From Naasia lichenicola (lineage in GTDB: Bacteria > Actinomycetota > Actinomycetes > Actinomycetales > Microbacteriaceae), in NCBI RefSeq assembly GCF_004801885.1, contig NZ_SSSM01000005.1, positions 434,001-498,000 of the forward strand: a stretch of DNA of 64,000 bases. The letters are read 5' to 3'. The notes under the pieces were generated by a model. It saw only the letters and a program-made list of their open reading frames with translations. It was not told where the DNA came from and ran no database searches. Of the stretch, positions 30,514-38,710 are shown one piece after another. The number at the start of each line of letters is the position of its first letter. Positions within the stretch are counted from its first letter, which is position 1. A program made the position numbers and the translations under genes.

Positions 30514-31287
30514 CTAGGCGGTGATTCCGCTGTGCGGATGGGTCCGGGAGAAGGAGGTGCGCAGGCGGTAGCGATCTCCCGCGTACCGGATGAGGGAGGA
30601 GAAGATCGGTCGATCGCCCGCGTCCGCCACCACCTGGCGCATCGCGAGGATGGGGGAGCCCGGCTCGATGCCGAGATGCAGGGCGAGATAGGGATCGGCG
30701 GGCCTCGCCTCGATGGTCGATTCGGCCCGGGCGAGGTCGAGCCCCGCACCGGCGAGCTGCTCGTAGAGCGACGCGCGGGTGAAGTCGATGCTCGATGCAT
30801 CGGGGATCATCGAGGCCGGCACGCGGGAGTCGTCGATGGCGATCGGCGCCGAACTCAGCATCCGGACGCGCTCGAGGTGGAACAGCGCGGTGCCGGGGGC
30901 GATGGCAAGCTCTTCGGCTTCATCGATGGTCGCCGGCGCGACCTCCGCGCGGAGGATGCGCGAGGAGGCTTCGAGACCCATGCGCTCGGCCGTCTCGGTG
31001 AACGACTCCAGACTGTTGGGCCAGTCCTTCTGCGGACCTGCTGCCACGAACCAGCCGCGGCCGTGCGAAGACCGGAGCACGCCGTCCTCGACGAGCTTCT
31101 GCAGCGCCTTGCGCAGGGTGACCCTGCTGATGTTGAGGTCGGCGCAGAGCTCTCGCTCGGGAGGGAGTCGCGATCCGGGAGGGAGGCGCCCCTCGGCGAT
31201 CTCCCGAGCGATGTGGTCGACCGCCTGCACCCACAGGGGGTCCGGATACAGCGCGCTCATGGACGGGAAGGCGTCGAATGTCGTCAT
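30514..31287 (-). CDS. GntR-family regulator (HutC subfamily), amine oxidase operon
   Basis: A 257-residue regulator: winged helix at about 15-80 (LPPERELCADLNISRVTLRKAL) and a UTRA effector domain at about 95-250. The ATG at 31287 overlaps the dehydrogenase stop (ATGA); MSALYPD at 31260 is an alternative. It is a close paralogue of the regulator at 35744-36508, sharing the NSLESFTETAxRMGL block. As second gene of the operon divergent from the ABC importer, it probably binds the CTAGTGG repeats at 32378-32406. The ligand may be a phosphorylated amino sugar, as for other HutC members. Confidence 0.9.
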   Translation of the reverse strand: MTTFDAFPSMSALYPDPLWVQAVDHIAREIAEGRLPPGSRLPPERELCADLNISRVTLRKALQKLVEDGVLRSSHGRGWFVAAGPQKDWPNSLESFTETAERMGLEASSRILRAEVAPATIDEAEELAIAPGTALFHLERVRMLSSAPIAIDDSRVPASMIPDASSIDFTRASLYEQLAGAGLDLARAESTIEARPADPYLALHLGIEPGSPILAMRQVVADAGDRPIFSSLIRYAGDRYRLRTSFSRTHPHSGITA

Positions 31288-32330
31288 GTGCGCACCGGCT
31301 CCCATACTCCGGAGGCCATCGAGCGGTAGCAGGCGTCGAGCACGCAGTTGACGATGTAGCCGTCCTCGAACGTCTCGTTTGGCGTCGCGCCCGCCTCGAA
31401 CGCGGTCACGAAGTGGCGGAACTGCTGCGAGAAGCCGTACGCGCGTGCCTCTTCCGGCACGGGGTAGACCCATCCGGTCTCGGCGTCCGACTTCTCGACG
31501 AGGTAGCCGACCGGGTTCTGGATGAATCCCCAGACCGGAGTCGCGGAGCTGTCGGTCACCAGCCGTCCAGCGGAGCCGACGAACTCGTGGCGCAGCTGCA
31601 TGCCGCCCTTCTCGATCCAGGACGACTCGACGGTGGCCATCTGGCCACCCGCGAACTTCAGCATCGCGACGGCGGTGTCCTCGCCCGTGGTCTTGTCTCC
31701 ATGGACAAGCGTCGCGCCCCATGCCCACACCTCGGTGATGGGGTTCGCCTTGCCGAAGAAGTGACGGGCCGACTCGATCGTGTGGCAGCCCATGTCGAGC
31801 AGGGCGCCGCCGCCTGCGGTCTCGGCGTCCCAGAAGTGCGGAGCGTGCGGACCCGAGTGCCCTTCGCGCGCACGCATGGTGAGAAGGTCTCCGATGCCGC
31901 CGGCCGCCACCATCTCGTAGGCCTTCACGACGTTGGGCGAGAAGACCGAGCACTCGGCGTAGGCGGACCAGATGCCGCTTTCGGCGACGATGTCGAGGAT
32001 CTCTCTCGCCTCTGCTCCGGTGCGGGCCAAGGGCTTGGTGCAGATGACGCCCTTGCCATGCTTCGCCGCCAGGCGGACCGCCTCGACGTGGGCCTCGTTG
32101 GGCAGGGCGATGATGACGAGCTCGACCGCCGGATCGGCGCATAGCGCCTCGACGTCGTCGTACTGCGCGGGGATCGTCCCCCACGGGCCGGACCACTTGG
32201 CGGCGAATTCCACGGCGCGGGCCATCGAACGCGAGTAGTTGGCGACGAGGGTGGCGTTGCGCACATCCTGCAGGCCGTCGACGTACTGGTCGCCGATGAA
32301 CCCGGAACCCAGCATTCCGATGCCGACCAT
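31284..32330 (-). CDS. Gfo/Idh/MocA oxidoreductase, first gene of amine oxidase operon
   Basis: NAD(P)-dependent sugar dehydrogenase-like protein of 348 residues. The Rossmann loop GMLGSGFIGDQY is near residue 6, the conserved CTKPLARTGAEA block (usually EKP) near 98-109, and GGGALLDMGCHTIE follows in the C-terminal domain with the catalytic-type histidine. The normal EKP Glu is Thr here, a modest deviation. It leads the operon; its minus-strand -10 TATCAT (32376-32371) is 40 bp upstream. It probably oxidises or epimerises the imported sugar. Confidence 0.9.
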   Translation of the reverse strand: MVGIGMLGSGFIGDQYVDGLQDVRNATLVANYSRSMARAVEFAAKWSGPWGTIPAQYDDVEALCADPAVELVIIALPNEAHVEAVRLAAKHGKGVICTKPLARTGAEAREILDIVAESGIWSAYAECSVFSPNVVKAYEMVAAGGIGDLLTMRAREGHSGPHAPHFWDAETAGGGALLDMGCHTIESARHFFGKANPITEVWAWGATLVHGDKTTGEDTAVAMLKFAGGQMATVESSWIEKGGMQLRHEFVGSAGRLVTDSSATPVWGFIQNPVGYLVEKSDAETGWVYPVPEEARAYGFSQQFRHFVTAFEAGATPNETFEDGYIVNCVLDACYRSMASGVWEPVRT

Positions 32331-32370
32331 GGGAGGCCTCCTGTCCGCACGGCATACCCGTGCAGCTCAA

Positions 32371-32455
32371 ATGATAGCTAGTGGCCTCGTTTTGGTCTAC
32401 TAGTGGTAGCCGATCTAAATACCTCTTGCTACCTCTTGTCTCGGGCCTTTATAGT
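32371..32455. promoter_or_regulatory. Divergent promoters and GntR operator between amine oxidase operon and ABC importer
   Basis: Minus strand: -10 TATCAT (32376-32371), 17-bp spacer, -35-like TAGACC. Plus strand: -35 TTGCTA (32426-32431), 18-bp spacer, -10 TATAGT (32450-32455). CTAGTGG occurs at 32378-32384 and 32400-32406, exactly 22 bp apart (two helical turns); the second lies in CTACTAGTGGTAG, an inverted repeat. A tandem 10-bp repeat TACCTCTTGC/T covers 32420-32439. These are good operator candidates for a GntR protein. Confidence 0.55.
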
Positions 32456-32554
32456 CGCATCTACAACGCGTCGCCCCCTGCGCCTGCTCCTTGAATCGCT
32501 GTGGCACAGCCGTGTTGAGCTTCGTCTGAAGCACCCAGCGTTGAGAGGAGACAC

Positions 32555-33835
32555 ATGCGTTCCAAACTTGCACCACTCGCAGCCCTGACAGTCGCGGCAG
32601 TAGGACTGGCGCTCGCAGGATGTTCCACCGGCGGAGGCTCCGGCGACGGCGCCGACGTCACCACGATCACCTTCGGCAACTGGCGGGTGGAGGACGCCTC
32701 GCTCTGGGAGGAGAACGTCATCCCGGCGTTCGAGAAGGCTCACCCCGACATCAAGGTGACCTACCAGCCCACCGGCACCGACGACTACAACGCCGCCATC
32801 CAGTCGCAGATCGAGAGCGGCACCGGCCCCGACGTCATGATGTGCCGGCCGTTCGACGTGAACCGGGCCTGGATCAAGGACGGCTACTTCGACGACCTGT
32901 CCGGACTGGACGGCATCGACGGCTTCACGGACACCGCGCTTGCGGCCTGGCAGGGTGACGATGGCGACCCCTACTGCGTGCCCATCGCCTCCGTGCTCGC
33001 CGGCTTCTACTACAACAAGGCGATCTTCTCCGAGCTGGGACTCAAGGTCCCGACCACGATGGCCGAGTTCACCGACGTGCTGAAGGCGATCAAGGACGAC
33101 GGGAAGTACACCCCGCTCGCCCTCGGATCCGCCGACGGATGGCAGCTCTCCTACAACGTGCTGGACAGCCTCGGGCCCAACTACTGGCAGGGCGAGGACG
33201 GCCGACTCGGCCTCATCGACGGAACCAAGAAGCTGACCGACCCCGAGTTCGTGGACGCCTTCCAGGCGGTCTCCGACCTCAAGTCGTACATGCCGGACGG
33301 ATTCGAGTCGCTGACCTACGAGGACCAGATGCAGCTGTTCACCCTGGGCAAGGCGGCCATCATGCCGGACGGATCATGGGATGTCACGGCAGCCAGTGCT
33401 ACCGGCCTCGACGTCGGCATTTTCGCTCCCCCGGTGCAGAAGGCAGGCGATCAGCGCTACCTCCAGGAGATGCCCGACCAGGGCGTCGGCCTCAACGCGG
33501 ACAGCAAGAACAAGGACGCCGCCAAGGTGTTCCTGTCCTGGCTCGCGTCGAGCGACTTCCAGAGCATCTACGTGGACAAGGTCCCCGGCTTCTTTTCCAT
33601 GGGATCCGAGCCGGTCGAGTACACCAATGCGCTCGCCCAGGAGTTCGCCGACCTGAAGACCGATGCGCTGCTCACGCCGCGTCTTCAGCTCGATCGTCTG
33701 AGCGCCGGGACGCCGCCCCTCGATGACGACACCTGGGCCGTGCTCCAGACTGTCCTCAACGACGGAGTGTCCGCCGAGGACGCGACGACGACGCTCCAGA
33801 CCAACCTCGACAGCTGGTACACGCCCGCGAGTTGA
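32555..33835 (+). CDS. ABC transporter sugar-binding lipoprotein
   Basis: Family 1 extracellular solute-binding protein of 426 residues. A signal peptide ends in the lipobox LALAGC with Cys23 as the lipidation site. The mature part has the ITFGNWRVEDASLWEENVIPAFEKAHPDIKV pattern (split here by function: strand, helix, strand) and the YYNKAIF, GSWDV and KVFLSWL features typical of oligosaccharide binders. It is the first gene of the importer operon, with a GAGAGGAG site. Transcription starts about 90 nt upstream. No ATPase gene is nearby, so it probably uses a shared MsiK-like ATPase. Confidence 0.94.
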   Translation: MRSKLAPLAALTVAAVGLALAGCSTGGGSGDGADVTTITFGNWRVEDASLWEENVIPAFEKAHPDIKVTYQPTGTDDYNAAIQSQIESGTGPDVMMCRPFDVNRAWIKDGYFDDLSGLDGIDGFTDTALAAWQGDDGDPYCVPIASVLAGFYYNKAIFSELGLKVPTTMAEFTDVLKAIKDDGKYTPLALGSADGWQLSYNVLDSLGPNYWQGEDGRLGLIDGTKKLTDPEFVDAFQAVSDLKSYMPDGFESLTYEDQMQLFTLGKAAIMPDGSWDVTAASATGLDVGIFAPPVQKAGDQRYLQEMPDQGVGLNADSKNKDAAKVFLSWLASSDFQSIYVDKVPGFFSMGSEPVEYTNALAQEFADLKTDALLTPRLQLDRLSAGTPPLDDDTWAVLQTVLNDGVSAEDATTTLQTNLDSWYTPAS

Positions 33836-33908
33836 GCACCCGAGCGGCGCGCGCCAGCAGCACCGGCGCGCGCCGCTCCGCCATGTCCACCACCCCGATG
33901 GGAGCCAC

Positions 33909-34793
33909 ATGATCCGCACCGGAACGCGCTACCGGCTGCTCGCCCTGTTCGTCCTGCCGGCTCTCCTGGTGTACGTCGGATTCTCCGTCTATCCGCTGCT
34001 GAGCTCGGTCGCACTCAGCTTCTTCGACACCGCCGACGGCGGCAGCGTGTTCACCGGCTTCGGGAACTACGTCTACCTGTTCACCGATCCCTATGTGAGC
34101 GAGCGCTTCTGGAACGCGCTGCGCAACAGCGTGCTGTTCTTCGGGATCCACCTCGTGGTCGAGCTGCCCATCGGCCTGCTGATGGCCGCGCTGCTGACCT
34201 CGAACTCCATCCGCCGCTCGCGTGGCGTCTACCGGACACTGCTGTTCATCCCCGCCACGCTCTCGGTGGTCATCGTCGGATTCCTCTGGCGCCTCATCAT
34301 CAACCCGCTTTGGGGCCTCATCAGCTTCCCGCTCCTGGGCGATCCCAGCACAGCACTGCCGACCATCTCTCTCATGTCGGTGTGGCAGTACATCGGGATC
34401 CCGATGATCTTCCTCTTCACCGCGCTGATCGCCATCCCGGACGACATCCTCGAGGCCTCTCGCATCGACGGCGCCCGGGCCTGGTCCACGTTCTGGCAGA
34501 TCAAATTCCCGCTGATCCTGCCTCAGTTCGGCCTGATCTCGATCCTCACCTACATCTGGACCTTCAACGGTTTCGACATCGTCTACGCACTCAACGGCTC
34601 CGCACCCGGTCCGAACTACTCGACCGACATCCTCGGCACGATGTTCTACCGAACCTTCTTCGGATCGAGCGGCCAGGTGGCCGACACCGACCTGGGAGCG
34701 ACCATCGCGTCGGTCGTCTTCTTCATCATCCTCGTCACCACCGCCGCCTACTTCGTGGTGCTGCAGCGGCGCCTGAAGACCTACGAGCTCTAG
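33909..34793 (+). CDS. ABC sugar permease, MalF type
   Basis: Inner membrane subunit of 294 residues with six hydrophobic helices. The EAA loop reads EASRIDGARAWSTFWQIKFP, which contacts the ATPase. ATG 33909 has GGGAGCC upstream; the frame is open further upstream but those residues are not permease-like. It lies 73 bp after the binding protein and 8 bp before the second permease. Together with the neighbours it forms a CUT1-type carbohydrate importer. Confidence 0.94.
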   Translation: MIRTGTRYRLLALFVLPALLVYVGFSVYPLLSSVALSFFDTADGGSVFTGFGNYVYLFTDPYVSERFWNALRNSVLFFGIHLVVELPIGLLMAALLTSNSIRRSRGVYRTLLFIPATLSVVIVGFLWRLIINPLWGLISFPLLGDPSTALPTISLMSVWQYIGIPMIFLFTALIAIPDDILEASRIDGARAWSTFWQIKFPLILPQFGLISILTYIWTFNGFDIVYALNGSAPGPNYSTDILGTMFYRTFFGSSGQVADTDLGATIASVVFFIILVTTAAYFVVLQRRLKTYEL

Positions 34794-34801
34794 GAGCCGA
34801 C

Positions 34802-35692
34802 GTGACCGCCGTTCCCCTCAAGCCCCGTTCCGAGTCCCGTGCCAAGCCCAGTCGAGTTCGCCTGCAGAAGGGCGAGGCGTCCTCGGCGATCGCCGTGCAC
34901 GCTCTGCTCATCGTGTTCGCGATCGTCGCGATCCTGCCGATCCTCGTCGTGGTCATGAACTCGTTCAAGACGACGATGGGCATCTTCGGAGCGCCATTCG
35001 CCGTTCCCGGCGCCGACACGTTCAACCTCGACGGCTACAAGAACGTCTTCACGCGCGGCAACTTCGCCGCCAACTATCTGAACAGCATCATCGTCACGGT
35101 CGCGACGATCGTGGCGACGATCGTGCTCGCCACCGCTGCGGCCTGGGCGCTGGTCGAGTACAAGGTCCGGATCAGCCCGCTGCTCACCGGCTTCTTCATC
35201 CTCGGGATCATGCTGCCGATCCGACTGGGCACCGTGCCGATCATCAAGATGATGGTGGCGACCCATCTCATCGACACCCTGCTCGCGCTGGTGCTCGTCT
35301 ACACGGCCATGCAGCTGCCCCTCGCCATCGCCTTGATGATGACCTACTTCCGGTCCGTGCCTGGGGAGCTCAAAGAGGCCGCACGGATGGACGGGGCCAG
35401 TGAGTTCCAAGTGCTCGGCATCGCACTCCCACTGGTGCGCCCGGGGCTCGCTGCCGTCGCATCCATCACGATGCTCCCGGTCTGGAACGACCTGTGGTTC
35501 CCGCTGATCCTCGCTCCGAGCAAGGCCAATCAGACGGTCACCCTTGGAGTGCAGCAGTTCGTCGGGCAGTTCCAGAGCGACTACCCGGCGCTGCTGGCGG
35601 CCCTCACGCTGGGCGCGCTGCCGCTGATCGTGCTCTTCACGGTGTTCTCCCGCCAGTTCATCCAGGGACTCTCGGCCGGGTACGGGAAGTAG
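34802..35692 (+). CDS. ABC sugar permease, MalG type
   Basis: A 296-residue permease with six transmembrane helices and the EAA motif KEAARMDGASEFQVLGIALP. A basic cytoplasmic N-terminus of about 35 residues precedes the first helix. GTG 34802 has TAGGAGC upstream. It completes the CUT1 importer with 32555-33835 and 33909-34793. The next gene is on the other strand. Confidence 0.94.
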   Translation: MTAVPLKPRSESRAKPSRVRLQKGEASSAIAVHALLIVFAIVAILPILVVVMNSFKTTMGIFGAPFAVPGADTFNLDGYKNVFTRGNFAANYLNSIIVTVATIVATIVLATAAAWALVEYKVRISPLLTGFFILGIMLPIRLGTVPIIKMMVATHLIDTLLALVLVYTAMQLPLAIALMMTYFRSVPGELKEAARMDGASEFQVLGIALPLVRPGLAAVASITMLPVWNDLWFPLILAPSKANQTVTLGVQQFVGQFQSDYPALLAALTLGALPLIVLFTVFSRQFIQGLSAGYGK

Positions 35693-35743
35693 CGTCCACC
35701 AGCGAGAGCGACCGCCGCGCCTGACATGACGAGCGAGCGCCCG

Positions 35744-36508
35744 TCAGCGTCGGGGGCCGCGCGCGAAGAAGGTGCGCAGGCGGTAGCGCTCGCCGCTGTA
35801 CTGGATCTTGGACGCGAACAGCGGCTTGCCCGACGCGTCGACCACGAGCTGGTTCATGACAAGCAGAGGCTTGCCGACCTCGATGTCGAGATGCCGCGCC
35901 GCATAGGCATCCGCCTCGCGGGCCTCGATCGTGGTGTCCGCGCGGACGGGACCGAGCCCTGCATTGAGCAGCGTCTCGTACAGCGACGCCGTCCGGAAGT
36001 CGGTCTGCTCGAAGTCCGGCACGAGGTCCGCCGGCACCCGCGTGTAGTCGATCGCGATGGGCACATCATCGAGATAGCGCACGCGATCCAGGGAGAACAT
36101 CCGGGTGCCGGGGGCGATTGAGAACTCCTCCGCCTCGTCGATCGACGCGTGCCGTGGGCTGGATGCGAGCACGGTGGAGCTCGAGCGCAGGCCCATCCGC
36201 ACAGCGGTCTCGGTGAAGGACTCGAGGCTGTTCGGCCATTCCTTGTTGGGGGTGCCCGAGGCCACGTACCAGCCGCGGCCGTGCGACGACGCGAGGAGGC
36301 CGTCCTCGACGAGCTGATTGAGCGCCTTGCGGAGCGTCACCCGCGAGATGCTGAGCTGTTGGCAGAGCTCCCGCTCAGGCGGCAGCCGCATCCCGGGCCG
36401 AAGCGCTCCGGAATCGATCTCTGCGGTGATCATGTTGACCGCCTGGATCCACAGGGGCTCCGGATGGTCGGAACGGATCGCCCCCGCGGTCTCCGACGCT
36501 GTCAGCAC
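35744..36508 (-). CDS. GntR-family regulator (HutC subfamily), paralogue
   Basis: A 254-residue regulator with an N-terminal winged helix (LPPERELCQQLSISRVTLRKAL) and a UTRA domain. It is a clear paralogue of 30514-31287, with the same NSLESFTETAxRMGL and SSHGRGWYVA blocks. It converges on the importer operon and lies 79 bp after the epimerase gene, so it may be co-transcribed with the DUF993 operon or use its own promoter: TATACA (36520-36515) is 6 nt before the GTG, inside the inverted repeat GTGA/TCAC (36509-36524). Confidence 0.9.
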   Translation of the reverse strand: MLTASETAGAIRSDHPEPLWIQAVNMITAEIDSGALRPGMRLPPERELCQQLSISRVTLRKALNQLVEDGLLASSHGRGWYVASGTPNKEWPNSLESFTETAVRMGLRSSSTVLASSPRHASIDEAEEFSIAPGTRMFSLDRVRYLDDVPIAIDYTRVPADLVPDFEQTDFRTASLYETLLNAGLGPVRADTTIEAREADAYAARHLDIEVGKPLLVMNQLVVDASGKPLFASKIQYSGERYRLRTFFARGPRR

Positions 36509-36524
36509 GTGACCTGTATATCAC
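36509..36524. promoter_or_regulatory. Candidate GntR operator and -10
   Basis: GTGA (36509-36512) and TCAC (36521-36524) form an inverted repeat around a minus-strand TATACA that lies 6 nt before the GTG start of the GntR gene; this suggests autoregulation of a leaderless mRNA. Confidence 0.35.
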
Positions 36525-36587
36525 CGCGGCTCCTTCGCCGAGGGACTGCAGCGGCGAGGAGACGCGGTCAGGGAAGAAGTCGAGCAG

Positions 36588-37517
36588 TCAGACCTCGGTC
36601 TTCTGCAGCCATGGCTCGATCAGCTGCATGTAGCGCCGCAGCACGGTCGCCATCACGTCCGCTCCGGGAGCTGCCCAGATCTCGGCGTTGAAGATCTCGA
36701 CCTCGACGTCGCCGGTGTAGCCGGCCGCCGCCACAGCGCCGGTGAGGAAGCCGAAGTCGATGTGGCCGTCCCCCATCATCCCTCGGGAGAGGAGGCTGTC
36801 GGCCGGCAGCGGAGTGATCCAGTCGCCGACCTGGTAGCTCACGATCCGCTCGCCCGCGCGGCCGATCTGCTGTTCCACATCGGGCTCCCACCAGATGTGG
36901 AAGGAGTCGACGACCACGCCCACCTCATCGACGGGGAACTGCTCGGCGATGTCCAGCGCCTGCGCGAGAGTCGAGACGACGCCTCGATCTGCCGTGAAGA
37001 TCGGGTGCATCGGCTCGATCCCGAGCACGACGCCATGCGCGCGTGCGACCGGAGCCAGCTCGGCGATCGCCTGGGCGGCCTGGCTGCGGGCGCCGACGAG
37101 GTCGCGAGAGCCCTCGGGGAGCCCACCGGGGACGAGCACCAGGGTCGGTGCACCGAGCGTCGCCGCCTCTTCGATGGCGCGGAGGTTCTCCTCGTGGGCG
37201 GCGCGCCGGAGTGCCGGATCGGCGGCCGTGAAGAAGCCACCGCGGCACAGCGAGGAGACTCGCAGGCCGGACTCCGCGATCCAGGACGCCGCGGTGGACA
37301 GCCCCGCGGTGGCGACCGGTTCGCGCCACAGCCCGATGGATCCGAGCCCGGCCTGCAGGGTGCCATCGATGGCCTCTCGAAGGCTCCAGCCGGCGATCGT
37401 CCTCTGGTTGAGCGAGAGGCGAGCGAGGCGCGGGTCCCCAGGGCGTGGTGTCGGCATCTCCGCCGGTCGCCCGCTGGGAACGTCGAAGCCGCCGCCAGTC
37501 GTGCCCTCGTCGCTCAT
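36588..37517 (-). CDS. TIM-barrel sugar phosphate isomerase/epimerase
   Basis: Xylose isomerase-like TIM barrel (AP endonuclease 2 family) of 309 residues. Metal-ligand strands are visible as VVLGIEPMHP (Glu), VGVVVDSFHIWWEP (Asp and His), and GDGHIDFGFL followed by DVEVEIFN (Glu). It probably isomerises, epimerises or dehydrates a keto-sugar or keto-inositol. Its ATG region overlaps the DUF993 stop by four bases, so Gfo/Idh, DUF993 and this gene are one operon. Confidence 0.9.
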   Translation of the reverse strand: MSDEGTTGGGFDVPSGRPAEMPTPRPGDPRLARLSLNQRTIAGWSLREAIDGTLQAGLGSIGLWREPVATAGLSTAASWIAESGLRVSSLCRGGFFTAADPALRRAAHEENLRAIEEAATLGAPTLVLVPGGLPEGSRDLVGARSQAAQAIAELAPVARAHGVVLGIEPMHPIFTADRGVVSTLAQALDIAEQFPVDEVGVVVDSFHIWWEPDVEQQIGRAGERIVSYQVGDWITPLPADSLLSRGMMGDGHIDFGFLTGAVAAAGYTGDVEVEIFNAEIWAAPGADVMATVLRRYMQLIEPWLQKTEV

Positions 37518-38710
37518 CGCGCGGCTCCCAGAGCCTCTGCCAGCACGAGCAGCCGGTGGTGCGCTAGCTCGGGGTCGGGCAGCAGGCGGGCGTCGTTCAT
37601 CAGCTCGAAGATCCGGCCGAGGTGCGGCAGGCTGCGAGCCGACTGCAGGCCGCCGACCATCTGGAAGCCGGCCTGATGCCCCGTCAGCCAGGCGCTGAAC
37701 GCGATGCCGACCTTGTAGTGGAAGGTGGGTGCCTCGAAGATATGCCGAGAGAGTTCGAGGGTCGGCGCGAGCTCGGCGTCGTAGCGTGCGAGGTCTCCGT
37801 CATCGAGCGCCTGCAGAGCGGCCGACGCCGCCGGGGCGATGGCGGCGAAGGCTCCGAGCAACGCGTCGGAGTGCCCATGATCGTCTCCGCGGATCAGCTC
37901 CGGGTAGTTGAAGTCGTCGCCCGTGTAGAGCCGGACCCCGTCGGGCAGCGCGTGGCGCAGCCCGATCTCGTGCTCAGCGGACAGCAGCGAGACCTTCACC
38001 CCGTCGATCTTGTCCGCGTGAGCGCGCACGAGGGTGAGGAAGCTCTCCGTCGCCTCGCCGACATCGGTCGATCCCCAGTAGCTGCGCAGCTGGGGATCGA
38101 AGACCTCGCCGAGCCAATGGAGGATGACCGGGGCGGAGGTCTGGCCGAGGATCCGGTCGTAGACCGTCAGGTAGTCGTCGGGTCCGGCGGCGGCGCGCGC
38201 GAGATGGCGCGACGCCATGATGATGGCCTGTGAGCCCGTGCCCTCGACGAAGGCGATCTGCTCGAGGTAGGCGCGCTCCACGTCGGCGAGGGTCGCGGGC
38301 GCGGCGGCGGTCGCCGCGTCGGGGAGCTGGTCGGTCCCCGCTCCGGATGCGATGCGGCCCCCGAGCTCGGATGCCTGCGCCGCGCTGCGACTGATCAGCT
38401 CCTGGGTGGCACGCCAGTCCAGCCCCATGTTGCGCTGCGCGGTGTCCATGCCCTCGGCCACACCGAGGCCGTAGCCGAACAGGTGACGACGGAAGGCGAG
38501 CGTGGCGTCCCAATCGATGGCCGCAGGTGCCCCCGGCACATTGTCTCCGCGAGGGTCGGCCACGACGTGGGCCGCCGCGAAGGCCACGCGCGAGGAGTAC
38601 GGTCCCGGGTGGAGCCGCCACTCACGGGGAGTGTTGAGCTCGACGGTGCGCCAGCCGTCGGCCGTCGGTATGGCGGCTCGGAGTCCGGTGCGCACGGGGG
38701 ACACCGTCAT
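37514..38710 (-). CDS. DUF993 protein, DapA-like aldolase superfamily
   Basis: A 398-residue member of DUF993, a family distantly related to dihydrodipicolinate synthase-type TIM-barrel aldolases. Visible blocks are AIDWDATLAFRRHLFGYGLG, GLDWRATQELI, YDRILGQTSAPVILHWLGE, DKIDGVKVSLLSAEHE (with a lysine in VKVS as a possible Schiff-base residue) and YTGDDFNYPELI. No characterised member is known to me. The ATG overlaps the dehydrogenase stop (ATGA). Context suggests a C-C lyase or hydrolase acting after sugar oxidation. Confidence 0.87.
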   Translation of the reverse strand: MTVSPVRTGLRAAIPTADGWRTVELNTPREWRLHPGPYSSRVAFAAAHVVADPRGDNVPGAPAAIDWDATLAFRRHLFGYGLGVAEGMDTAQRNMGLDWRATQELISRSAAQASELGGRIASGAGTDQLPDAATAAAPATLADVERAYLEQIAFVEGTGSQAIIMASRHLARAAAGPDDYLTVYDRILGQTSAPVILHWLGEVFDPQLRSYWGSTDVGEATESFLTLVRAHADKIDGVKVSLLSAEHEIGLRHALPDGVRLYTGDDFNYPELIRGDDHGHSDALLGAFAAIAPAASAALQALDDGDLARYDAELAPTLELSRHIFEAPTFHYKVGIAFSAWLTGHQAGFQMVGGLQSARSLPHLGRIFELMNDARLLPDPELAHHRLLVLAEALGAAR

